From positions 1 to 10,262 of the forward strand of contig CACZQI010000074.1 in assembly GCA_902783345.1 (NCBI GenBank): a DNA stretch of 10,262 nucleotides, read 5' to 3'. The notes under the pieces were generated by a model. The model ran no database searches, was not told the origin of the DNA, and worked only from the letters and a program-made list of their open reading frames with translations. Positions 1 through 5,983 of the stretch are shown in pieces. This DNA comes from an uncultured Erysipelotrichaceae bacterium (GTDB taxonomy: Bacteria; Bacillota_I; Bacilli_A; RF39; UBA660). Made by a program: the position numbers and the translations under genes. How positions within the stretch are numbered: the first letter of the stretch is position 1; each line of letters opens with the position of its first letter.

Positions 1-1
1 T

Positions 2-151
2 ATTTTAATGGGATTTGGTGGACTTAGCATTTTAACCCAAATAAAAAGTATCTTTAAAGATACTTCATTAGATTATACACTCTACTATAAATCTAGAATA
101 GTCCATATTTTGTTAATGTTAGGTTTTTGTTATTTAAGAATTAATTTATAA
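2..151 (+). CDS. ylbJ: C-terminal end of a YlbJ-like sporulation integral membrane protein (partial)
   Basis: An open frame enters from the left edge and stops at TAA 149-151, giving the last 49 residues of a protein. It reads GFGGLSILTQIKSI, then a DTSLDY stretch, then a hydrophobic end (RIVHILLMLGFCY). The Gly-Gly-Leu-Ser-x-x-x-Gln motif, followed by a short polar stretch and an aromatic-Arg-x-x-His helix, matches my memory of the C-terminus of YlbJ. That is a polytopic membrane protein with nucleoside-recognition (gate) domains, needed for late spore formation in Bacillus. Only about an eighth of the protein is visible, so another gate-domain protein is possible. It runs towards tig and ends in a shared hairpin. 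If the call is right, it hints at a spore-forming ancestry for this lineage, but one gene fragment proves nothing. Confidence 0.55.
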   Translation: MLMGFGGLSILTQIKSIFKDTSLDYTLYYKSRIVHILLMLGFCYLRINL

Positions 152-176
152 TAAGCTACTTATTGTGCCTATTTAA

Positions 177-207
177 AAGAACCTATTTAAAGGTTCTTAA
201 TTATTTT
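177..207. terminator. Bidirectional terminator hairpin between ylbJ-like gene and tig
   Basis: An 8-bp perfect stem (AAGAACCT 177-184 with AGGTTCTT 191-198, 6-base loop) is followed on the plus strand by a T-rich tail from about 201. On the minus strand the tail is TTTTAAAT, which is weaker. It serves the two convergent genes. The tig stop codon (TAA, bases 197-199 read on the minus strand) lies in the hairpin's outer arm. Confidence 0.6.
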
Positions 208-1441
208 TTAAAAAATCAATTGCTGCTCTCATTTTAAGTTCATATTCAATAGCATCTTCTCCGCCAATTGATGCAAATATTTCTTCTTCGCTCATATTAT
301 ACATTTCTGCCATTTTATGTGCTTCTTCATGAACCATTTCATGAGTTACTTCAATATTCTCTTTATTTATAATTTCTTCTAATAAATATCTAGTTTTAAT
401 TCGATTTTCCGCTTCTGGTTCCATCATTTTCTTTAAATCATCAATTGTGCCTTTAGTAAATGCTAGATATTGTTCTAGAGATAATCCTTGCATTTGAAGT
501 TCTTGCTTATAACTATTAAGCATTCTATCTACTTCATCAGCAATAATTTCAGGATTAATTTCTACTTCCATATTTTCTATTGCTTTTTTAATTAATTTAT
601 CAATATATTCATCATCGGCATGAGCATCTTTATGTTCTTGTAGATGTTCTTTAACACGTGCTTTAAGTTCTTCTTCGGTTTTTACATCATCGTAGCCTAA
701 ATCTTTATAAAATTCTTCATTTAATTCAGGTAAAACACGTTTTTTAATTCCATTTACTTTAACTTTAAATTCAACATCCTTATTCTTTAAATCTTCAACA
801 TAATTTTCAGGGAATTTTAAATTTAAAGTTTTTTCTTCACCAATACTCATTCCAATTAAACCTTCTTCAAAGCCAGGAATAAATGTATGTGACCCTATTT
901 CAAGTGGATAGTTTGCTCCTGTCCCACCATCTAATATTTTACCATCAACTTTACCTTCAAAGTCAATTACAGCTGTAAAACCATCTTCTACTTTACCTTC
1001 AGTAAGTTCGATAACATCGGCGAATTTATCTTGCAAAGATTTTATTTCATTATTAATCTCTTCATCAGTTACTTCTACTTTTTCTTTTTTAATTCCGAGT
1101 TTTGTATATTTACCTAATTTTACTTCTGGTTTTTCAATAATAGTAAAAACAAATTCTACTTCTTTTTCACTAATATTTTTGATATCTACTTTTGGTTCAC
1201 AAACTGGATTTAAATCTTCACCTTCTAAGACAGCACGATATGCATCATTAATAACAAAGTCTACTGCATCCATATAAAGTGATTCTATACCAAATTTCTT
1301 TATATATACATCTTTTGGGCATTTTCCTTTACGAAAACCATCTACTTTAACATTTGCTACATTTTTTTGAAATGATTTATCTAAGGCTTTAGTCCAGGTT
1401 TCTCCTTCTACTTTAAAACTTTTTTCTTTAACATTTTTCAT
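197..1441 (-). CDS. tig: Trigger factor, ribosome-associated chaperone and peptidyl-prolyl isomerase
   Basis: This 414-residue protein binds the ribosome next to the exit tunnel and shelters nascent chains in the cytosol. The ribosome-docking signature GFRKGKCP is at residues 35-42. The FKBP-type PPIase domain is at about 150-235, with DFEGKVDGKILDGG, a YPLEIGSHTFIPGFEEGLIGM stretch and FPENY. The SurA-like chaperone arms follow to the end. The segment before GFRKGK is about 8 residues shorter than in E. coli, where the motif starts at 43, so the first beta strand of the ribosome-binding domain is trimmed. The ATG is well supported: AAGGAGAG (1447-1454) sits 5 bases upstream and a TTGAAA-17-TATAAT promoter lies just beyond, so a longer N-terminus is unlikely. 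The gene is monocistronic, divergent from the unknown gene at 1540 and convergent with the ylbJ-like gene. Confidence 0.97.
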   Translation of the reverse strand: MKNVKEKSFKVEGETWTKALDKSFQKNVANVKVDGFRKGKCPKDVYIKKFGIESLYMDAVDFVINDAYRAVLEGEDLNPVCEPKVDIKNISEKEVEFVFTIIEKPEVKLGKYTKLGIKKEKVEVTDEEINNEIKSLQDKFADVIELTEGKVEDGFTAVIDFEGKVDGKILDGGTGANYPLEIGSHTFIPGFEEGLIGMSIGEEKTLNLKFPENYVEDLKNKDVEFKVKVNGIKKRVLPELNEEFYKDLGYDDVKTEEELKARVKEHLQEHKDAHADDEYIDKLIKKAIENMEVEINPEIIADEVDRMLNSYKQELQMQGLSLEQYLAFTKGTIDDLKKMMEPEAENRIKTRYLLEEIINKENIEVTHEMVHEEAHKMAEMYNMSEEEIFASIGGEDAIEYELKMRAAIDFLKNN

Positions 1442-1465
1442 ATATACTCTCCTTAAATCTCTATT

Positions 1466-1494
1466 ATTATACTTTATTATATTTGCAATTTCAA
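1466..1494 (-). promoter_or_regulatory. Sigma-A type promoter of tig
   Basis: Read on the minus strand: -35 TTGAAA (1489-1494), 17-base spacer, perfect -10 TATAAT (1466-1471). Transcription would start near 1459, giving a short leader that carries the AAGGAGAG ribosome binding site. Its -35 box directly abuts the -35 box of the plus-strand promoter. Confidence 0.8.
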
Positions 1495-1511
1495 GGTAAA
1501 TGTGCTATTAT
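1483..1511 (+). promoter_or_regulatory. Extended -10 promoter of the unknown gene at 1540
   Basis: -35 TTGCAA (1483-1488), 17-base spacer, -10 TATTAT (1506-1511) with an upstream TG at 1503-1504 (extended -10). The start would be near 1518. The ribosome binding site AAAGGGG (1524-1530) lies 9 bases before the ATG at 1540. Confidence 0.65.
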
Positions 1512-1539
1512 ATGTAGTCAAACAAAGGGGTAATTTAAG

Positions 1540-2049
1540 ATGGATAATAAATTATATTTAAAAAGTATCCTTGATATTAATGAAAACAGTACCATTAATA
1601 ATCAAATATGCTTATTCTTAAAGGAAAATCACTATACTACTCACTTACTTAACAATGATAAACCTAATATGGCTAAATTTGATAATGAATTATCTAAATG
1701 TTTAATATTTTGGAAAGGTTCTAATTTAGTTATATATGAAAAAGGAATGTATATTAAACTTGATAATATTAATGATAAATTTACTAGTTATTTTGAAATA
1801 AATGCGGAAAATATTAATGGAACACTTGAAATTATTCATAATGATTGTCAATATAAAGTAGTTATTAATATTAATAATAATACTTTGACAGTAAAAACTA
1901 ATAATAATGGTTTAGTTAATATTAATACTTATAAATTAAATAAGCATTTTATTAATCATAATTCATTAGTATCTATTATTAATTTTATGGAAAAACAAAT
2001 AACTAATTTATTTAAAGATGAATTATTAATTAAAAAATATTTAAAATAA
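1540..2049 (+). CDS. Unknown Asn-rich protein, 169 aa
   Basis: I do not recognise this protein. It has no signal peptide or membrane segment, so it is probably cytosolic. Asn makes up about 18% of residues (31 of 169), with NNN runs near residues 111-125. The middle (about 55-130) alternates short hydrophobic stretches and turns, which suggests a beta-rich fold: CLIFWKGSNLVIYEKGMYIKL, EINAENINGTLEII, YKVVININNNTLTV. Lys/Leu-rich helical segments flank it at both ends. No zinc-finger, helicase, nuclease or NTP-binding motif is visible. The base composition is even more AT-rich than its neighbours. It is nevertheless well expressed on paper, with its own extended -10 promoter, an AAAGGGG site and a strong terminator. 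It sits between tig and greA, facing away from tig and into greA. The gene looks real, but no function can be assigned from sequence. Confidence 0.8.
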   Translation: MDNKLYLKSILDINENSTINNQICLFLKENHYTTHLLNNDKPNMAKFDNELSKCLIFWKGSNLVIYEKGMYIKLDNINDKFTSYFEINAENINGTLEIIHNDCQYKVVININNNTLTVKTNNNGLVNINTYKLNKHFINHNSLVSIINFMEKQITNLFKDELLIKKYLK

Positions 2050-2052
2050 ACA

Positions 2053-2088
2053 AAAAATCGTTAAGCAACTTTAACGATTTTTATTTGA
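2053..2088. terminator. Bidirectional terminator between the unknown gene and greA
   Basis: A perfect 12-bp stem (2053-2064 with 2071-2082) encloses a 6-base loop GCAACT. The A-run on the left and T-run on the right make it a rho-independent terminator in both directions. The greA stop codon (2061-2063 on the minus strand) lies inside the stem, so the hairpin is shared economically by both convergent genes. Confidence 0.85.
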
Positions 2089-2528
2089 TAATTTCCATTT
2101 GGAGATTCAATTTCCACAGTATCTCCTTCTTTTTTACCAATAATAGCCTTACCAATTGGTGATTCATTAGATATTTTATTTTCAAGTGGGTCTGCTTCAG
2201 TTGAACCTACAATACAATAAGTTTCTTCTTCATCATCTTCAACATATAAAATATCAACTTTAGAACCAAGTCCTACTTCATGGTTATTAGACTTTTCAAT
2301 TATTTTGGCATTTTCAAGCATATATTCGATTTCTTTAATTCTAGCTTCTACTTCTGCTTGTTTATTTCTAGCAGCATCATAGTCAGCATTTTCTGATAAA
2401 TCTCCTTGTGCTCTTGCTTCTTTTATTGCTTCAATGACACTAGGTCTTTCAACATTTTTTAAATTATTTAATTCTTCTTCTAATTCCAAAAATCCTTCAC
2501 TTGTAAGTAATATTTCTTTTTTTGGCAT
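2061..2528 (-). CDS. greA: Transcript cleavage factor GreA
   Basis: GreA enters the secondary channel of RNA polymerase and stimulates cleavage of backtracked RNA. The 155-residue length is typical. An N-terminal antiparallel coiled coil (about 11-75) carries the tip motif GDLSENADYDAAR at 42-54, with the acidic pair D43/E46 that coordinates the catalytic magnesium. A C-terminal FKBP-like domain runs from about 85 to 155 and includes SPIGKAIIGKKEGDTVEI. The ATG is preceded by GAAGGGA (2539-2545) at a rather long 10-base spacing, and an upstream ATG is out of frame. In Bacillus udk separates the U32 gene from greA. Here udk is absent and greA follows trhP2 directly, with its own promoter. Confidence 0.97.
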   Translation of the reverse strand: MPKKEILLTSEGFLELEEELNNLKNVERPSVIEAIKEARAQGDLSENADYDAARNKQAEVEARIKEIEYMLENAKIIEKSNNHEVGLGSKVDILYVEDDEEETYCIVGSTEADPLENKISNESPIGKAIIGKKEGDTVEIESPNGNYQIKIVKVA

Positions 2529-2563
2529 TTTTCATTCGTCCCTTCGTAAAAAATACTTTAATA

Positions 2564-2592
2564 AGGATACTACAAAAGGCGCTATTTGTCAA
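2564..2592 (-). promoter_or_regulatory. Promoter of greA inside the 3' end of trhP2
   Basis: Consensus -35 TTGACA (2587-2592), 17-base spacer, and a 4/6 match -10 TATCCT (2564-2569) on the minus strand. The -35 overlaps the last codons of trhP2 (Phe-Asp-Lys-stop), so greA can be transcribed independently as well as by read-through; no terminator is seen between the two genes. Confidence 0.6.
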
Positions 2593-3775
2593 ATACTTTT
2601 ACACGCATAATATCATCTTTACTTAAAGGTAAATCAGCTTTAATTTTAACAATCATTTGAGCATGATTAGCGGCTTCAATTTTATCCATATTTTCATCAT
2701 AAATTTCTTTAATAGTATATTCAAAAGTCTCAAAATTTGGACTAATAAATTGAACTATATCACCTATTTTAAAATAATTTCTTTGTTCTAGAGTAATAAT
2801 GCCATTATTATTATCTAAAACAATACCTAAGAAATCTTGATTTGATGGTTCCATTCCATGATCAGTATAATATTGTTCTTTAACAGTTGGTAGCCCCTTA
2901 AAAAAGTGAGATGTACTTTCTCTATTAGCGCATCTATTTAACACTTTTAAATAGTACTCAGTATCTTTTTCGGTTAAAGCGTTATTTAAATATTTATCTA
3001 TTATATTTCGATATGATAAAAGCACTGTTGCAACATAATAAATACTACGCATTCTACCTTCTATTTTGAAGGAATTTACGCCAGCTTTAATCATATCACC
3101 AATATATGATACCATATTTAAATCTTTAGGGCTCATTTGAAAGTTATCATCTAAAAAGTTATTATTTTCATCATAATATTTAAAACACCATCTACATATT
3201 TGAGCGCATCCACCACGATTGGCATCCCTATTAGTAGCATAATTACTCATAATACATCTACCACTAATACTTGTACACATGGCGCCATGAATAAAGGCTT
3301 CAATTTCTAGAGAAGTATACTCTTTTATTTCTTTAATATCTTCTTCACTTGCTTCTCTTGCAAGAACTACTCTTGTGGCTCCTAATTCTTTATAAAAAAG
3401 CGCAGTTTCTTTATTTAAAGTACTTGCTTGAGTTGATACATGAAGTTCCATCTTTAATTTTAACTTTTTCCATAAATCCATAACAGCAATATCACTAACT
3501 ATTATTGCATCTACTCCATACTCATCAAGGGTTTTTAAATAGTCTTCTAAGCCTTTAAAATCTTCATCATGAAAAACAATATTTACTGTTACATAAACCT
3601 TTTTATTTAAACTGTGGGCATACTTCACAGCCTCTTTTATTTCATCTAAACTAAAGTTTTTAGCATTAGCCCTTAAACTAAAGTTTTTACCACCAATATA
3701 AACAGCATCTGCTCCATAACGAAATGCGATTTTTAATCTTTCAAAATCTCCTGCGGGTGCTAGTAACTCAATCAT
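2582..3775 (-). CDS. trhP2: U32-family tRNA wobble-uridine hydroxylation protein TrhP2 (YrrO type)
   Basis: The family makes 5-hydroxyuridine at position 34 of tRNAs, the step before methylation to mo5U in Bacillus or further modification to cmo5U in E. coli (TrhP/YegQ). The protein has 397 residues. An N-terminal barrel-like domain opens with ELLAPAGDFERLKIAFRYGADAVYIGG. The full U32 signature lies at residues 159-177 (EAFIHGAM-C167 ... GR-C174-IMS). Further cysteines at 190, 194 and 197 complete a likely iron-sulfur site; related UbiU/UbiV proteins bind 4Fe-4S through conserved cysteines. The C-terminal small beta domain is at about 310-397. Older databases call this a peptidase or collagenase, which is probably misleading. 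Its ATG overlaps the end of trhP1 by 8 bases, with GGTGA 5 bases upstream. It is the last gene of trmR-trhP1-trhP2. Confidence 0.92.
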   Translation of the reverse strand: MIELLAPAGDFERLKIAFRYGADAVYIGGKNFSLRANAKNFSLDEIKEAVKYAHSLNKKVYVTVNIVFHDEDFKGLEDYLKTLDEYGVDAIIVSDIAVMDLWKKLKLKMELHVSTQASTLNKETALFYKELGATRVVLAREASEEDIKEIKEYTSLEIEAFIHGAMCTSISGRCIMSNYATNRDANRGGCAQICRWCFKYYDENNNFLDDNFQMSPKDLNMVSYIGDMIKAGVNSFKIEGRMRSIYYVATVLLSYRNIIDKYLNNALTEKDTEYYLKVLNRCANRESTSHFFKGLPTVKEQYYTDHGMEPSNQDFLGIVLDNNNGIITLEQRNYFKIGDIVQFISPNFETFEYTIKEIYDENMDKIEAANHAQMIVKIKADLPLSKDDIMRVKVFDK

Positions 3776-4559
3776 TTAAATCACCAATCCTATAAACTGT
3801 TTTATTTTCATAAAATGGATTTTGATAATCTTTTTCTCCATTTAATACTTTTTTAATATCTTTAATATCTATCATGTTAGGATCTACATAATAAAATAAG
3901 ATATTATCATCATTAAAATTACTTATTTCATTTATTAAATTAAAGTATTCTTTATAAAATAGAACTGTACCATAATTATTTTCAACAGCAATAAATTCTT
4001 TATCATTATTAGTTTTTAAAATGCCTTTTTTAATTGTTTTTAAGTTCTTATATTCATTATAAAAGGATAGAAGACTTCTTCTTGAATACATAGCCATATT
4101 AAGGCCAAAAACAGGTAAAATTACTTTCTTTTTGACATTATTTAAAAGATAAATAAGTTCACTTTTTTCTAGTTCATTAGAAATTACTACACTTGATACT
4201 TTATCAAGCCAAATATTAATACTTAAAGTATTTACAGCAAAATGATTTTGATTCCATATTAAAGGAATATTTGATTTATTTAACACTTCATAAATACCTA
4301 AATCTTCAAATATAAGTCCTTTTATAAAAGATAAACTTGGTACAATCTTTTTAAATTTATCAATATCTTTATTATCTAATATACGGTTTACTAAAAGATA
4401 AATATTTTCATTTAAATTTTGTAAATCTTCTAATTTAAAAGTCTCATAACCAATACTAAAGCCCTCAAGCGGAAAAAGAAAGTTAGTAATACCTAACTTT
4501 TTATATTCTTCAATTTCATTTAAATTATTTATTCTAACTAATATTTTACTACTTTTCAT
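3768..4559 (-). CDS. trhP1: Short U32-family partner TrhP1 (YrrN type), without any cysteine
   Basis: This is assigned by position between trmR and trhP2 and by weak U32 resemblance. IWNQNHFAVNTLS (about 101-113) lines up with the LHVSTQASTLN segment of TrhP2. VFGLNMAMYSRRSLLSFY (150-167) lines up with the IHGAMCTSISGRCIMSNY signature. Both signature cysteines are replaced, and the whole 263-residue protein contains no cysteine at all, so it cannot hold the iron-sulfur cluster expected of a catalytic U32 subunit. It is also shorter than I recall for Bacillus YrrN (about 309 residues). I infer a structural or tRNA-positioning partner of TrhP2. Its start overlaps trmR by 11 bases and its TGA stop overlaps trhP2 by 8 bases, so translation is coupled. 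It has little Shine-Dalgarno sequence of its own. Confidence 0.8.
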   Translation of the reverse strand: MKSSKILVRINNLNEIEEYKKLGITNFLFPLEGFSIGYETFKLEDLQNLNENIYLLVNRILDNKDIDKFKKIVPSLSFIKGLIFEDLGIYEVLNKSNIPLIWNQNHFAVNTLSINIWLDKVSSVVISNELEKSELIYLLNNVKKKVILPVFGLNMAMYSRRSLLSFYNEYKNLKTIKKGILKTNNDKEFIAVENNYGTVLFYKEYFNLINEISNFNDDNILFYYVDPNMIDIKDIKKVLNGEKDYQNPFYENKTVYRIGDLND

Positions 4560-5145
4560 TGTTTTTCTTAAATGTTACTGATAAACCATCACCAATATCA
4601 TAATATTTAGTTACATAATCTTTATTATTATCTAAAAATTCAATATATTTTTCAATTTTATCAACGATACCTTTTAAATTTTTACTTTTAATTGAACTTT
4701 TATTTTTAACTAAACCATGAAATTTTAAGTTATCAGTAATAATAACTCCTCCTGGATTTAAATAATTACAAAATTTTTCAAAATATTTAATATAACCACC
4801 TTTAGCAGCATCAATAAAGATTAAATCATAAGAATGTCCAGCTAAATTTACTTCTAAAGCATCATTATAAACTATTTCAATTCTTTTATCTAAGCCACAA
4901 CTATTAACGTTTTTAACGGCTTCACGATATCTTTTTTCATCTTTTTCAATGGTAGTTATTTCTACTGTATCAGTAGCATTAGCCATTAAAATAGCTGAAT
5001 ATCCAATTGCAGTACCTATTTCTAATACTGTCTTTACATTATTTAATTTAATATATTTCATTATAAACTTAATTGAATCTAATTCGATAATGGGAACATT
5101 GTTTGCTTCAGCGTAGCGTTCCATTTCCATGATTACTTCTTTCAC
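4549..5145 (-). CDS. trmR: tRNA 5-hydroxyuridine methyltransferase TrmR (YrrM, O-methyltransferase family 3)
   Basis: TrmR uses SAM to methylate ho5U34 to 5-methoxyuridine in tRNA. The 198-residue class I Rossmann fold shows the SAM loop LEIGTAIGYSA (41-51), acidic E67 after beta 2 (for the SAM ribose), D95 in the NDALEV segment, and the metal-binding residues D112 (FIDAAKG) and D138-N139 (TDNLKFHG). The start is GTG at 5143-5145, with AGGTGA (5152-5157) 6 bases upstream. ATGs six and eight codons in are possible but have poorer sites. The N-terminus is about 20 residues shorter than the Bacillus protein as I remember it. It is the first gene of the trmR-trhP1-trhP2 operon, from which the substrate-making and methylating activities would be produced together. 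The family also resembles catechol and caffeoyl-CoA methyltransferases, but the context favours tRNA. Confidence 0.9.
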   Translation of the reverse strand: MKEVIMEMERYAEANNVPIIELDSIKFIMKYIKLNNVKTVLEIGTAIGYSAILMANATDTVEITTIEKDEKRYREAVKNVNSCGLDKRIEIVYNDALEVNLAGHSYDLIFIDAAKGGYIKYFEKFCNYLNPGGVIITDNLKFHGLVKNKSSIKSKNLKGIVDKIEKYIEFLDNNKDYVTKYYDIGDGLSVTFKKNNEK

Positions 5146-5164
5146 TTCTCATCACCTAGATAAA

Positions 5165-5194
5165 ATTATAACATATTTATCATAACTTACGCAA
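5165..5194 (-). promoter_or_regulatory. Extended -10 promoter of the trmR-trhP1-trhP2 operon
   Basis: On the minus strand a perfect TATAAT (5165-5170) is preceded by TGT, an extended -10. A weak TTGCGT -35 (5189-5194) lies 18 bases upstream. The leader would be only about a dozen bases and would hold the AGGTGA site. Confidence 0.6.
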
Positions 5195-5206
5195 ATTAGT
5201 TATAAT
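5177..5206 (+). promoter_or_regulatory. Promoter of the plus-strand EEP gene
   Basis: A perfect -10 TATAAT at 5201-5206 has only a weak -35 (TTATCA, 5177-5182, 18-base spacer). Its start near 5213 falls after the ATG at 5207, which is why that ATG cannot be the usual initiation codon. Confidence 0.55.
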
Positions 5207-5236
5207 ATGGTAAAATTATCTATAGAAGGTGGATTT

Positions 5237-5944
5237 ATGAAATTAAAGGTTATGACATTTAATATTATGCATGCTGAAAACTTTTTAACTGGCCAGATTG
5301 ATTATGATAGTATTATAAATTTAATTAAGAAATATGATCCTGATATTATTTCTTTAAATGAACTTTATGGCAAGGGTTTTGATAAAAAAATAAAGACTAG
5401 TCAATTAGAGTATATTGCAACTAAACTAGGACTATATTATTATTTTGGCAAAGCAACCTATCTTCATTTTATTCCTTATGGTAATGGTTTACTTTCAAAA
5501 TACCCAATAAATAAAGCAAGCACTATTAAAATTAAAGCACCTTTTATCCATAAAGGAGGCAAATATTACGAAAATAGATCAATAATTAAAGCAAATATTA
5601 ATATAAATAATAAAAAATTAACCATATTATCAACTCATTTAGGTTTAAATGAAGATGAGCAAGTTAAAGGAATTAAGAGATTAGAAAACAATTTACCAAA
5701 TAGTAATTATCTTATTTTAGGTGATTTAAATATGGATTATGATAATCCCCTACTTAATAAATTAGATTTTGCTACTGATACAGCTACTTATTTTAAAAAA
5801 AGAATGTATTCTTGGCCATCAGATAAACCTAAATATAAATATGATTATATTTTAACAAGTAAAGACATTAAAATAATATCCGCAATTATTCCTAAAGAAA
5901 TCATATCAGACCACAGGCCATATATTGCCGATATTGAAATATAA
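5237..5944 (+). CDS. Endonuclease/exonuclease/phosphatase (EEP) family metal-dependent hydrolase
   Basis: The protein has 235 residues with all the family's active-site blocks: TFNI with N9, NE at 41-42 (E42 the metal ligand), GNGLLSKYP 82-90, STHLGL with catalytic H134, GDLNM with D163/N165, YDYIL with D203, and SDHRP with D225/H226. The fold cleaves phosphodiester or phosphomonoester bonds using magnesium; substrates range from DNA to phospholipids and inositol phosphates. No signal peptide or membrane helix is seen, so it acts in the cytosol. The true substrate cannot be told from sequence. I chose the ATG at 5237 because AGAAGGTGG (5224-5232) precedes it at a good distance, whereas an in-frame ATG at 5207 overlaps the -10 region. 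It is a lone plus-strand gene between mltG and trmR, which are contiguous in Bacillus. Confidence 0.88.
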   Translation: MKLKVMTFNIMHAENFLTGQIDYDSIINLIKKYDPDIISLNELYGKGFDKKIKTSQLEYIATKLGLYYYFGKATYLHFIPYGNGLLSKYPINKASTIKIKAPFIHKGGKYYENRSIIKANININNKKLTILSTHLGLNEDEQVKGIKRLENNLPNSNYLILGDLNMDYDNPLLNKLDFATDTATYFKKRMYSWPSDKPKYKYDYILTSKDIKIISAIIPKEIISDHRPYIADIEI

Positions 5945-5946
5945 AA

Positions 5947-5983
5947 GAAGGATTAGTATTGGAACCATAATCCTTCCTTTTTT
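5947..5983. terminator. Terminator shared by the EEP gene and mltG
   Basis: A 9-bp stem (GAAGGATTA 5947-5955 with TAATCCTTC 5968-5976, 12-base loop) is followed by CTTTTTT on the plus strand: a strong terminator for the EEP gene. In the other direction the tail is TTTTAT and weaker. The mltG stop codon (5953-5955) lies in the stem. Confidence 0.8.

Noticed and set aside
3650..3690. Direct repeat AAACTAAAGTTTTTA, two copies about 25 bases apart
   Set aside because: It encodes two similar KNFSL segments in the conserved N-terminal domain of TrhP2. There are only two copies with no flanking structure, so it is not a CRISPR or mobile element.
5207..5236. Ten-codon N-terminal extension of the EEP protein from ATG 5207
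   Set aside because: This ATG directly follows the TATAAT -10 box and would lie before the transcription start. The ATG at 5237 has a proper ribosome binding site, and the family begins near MKLKVMTFNI.
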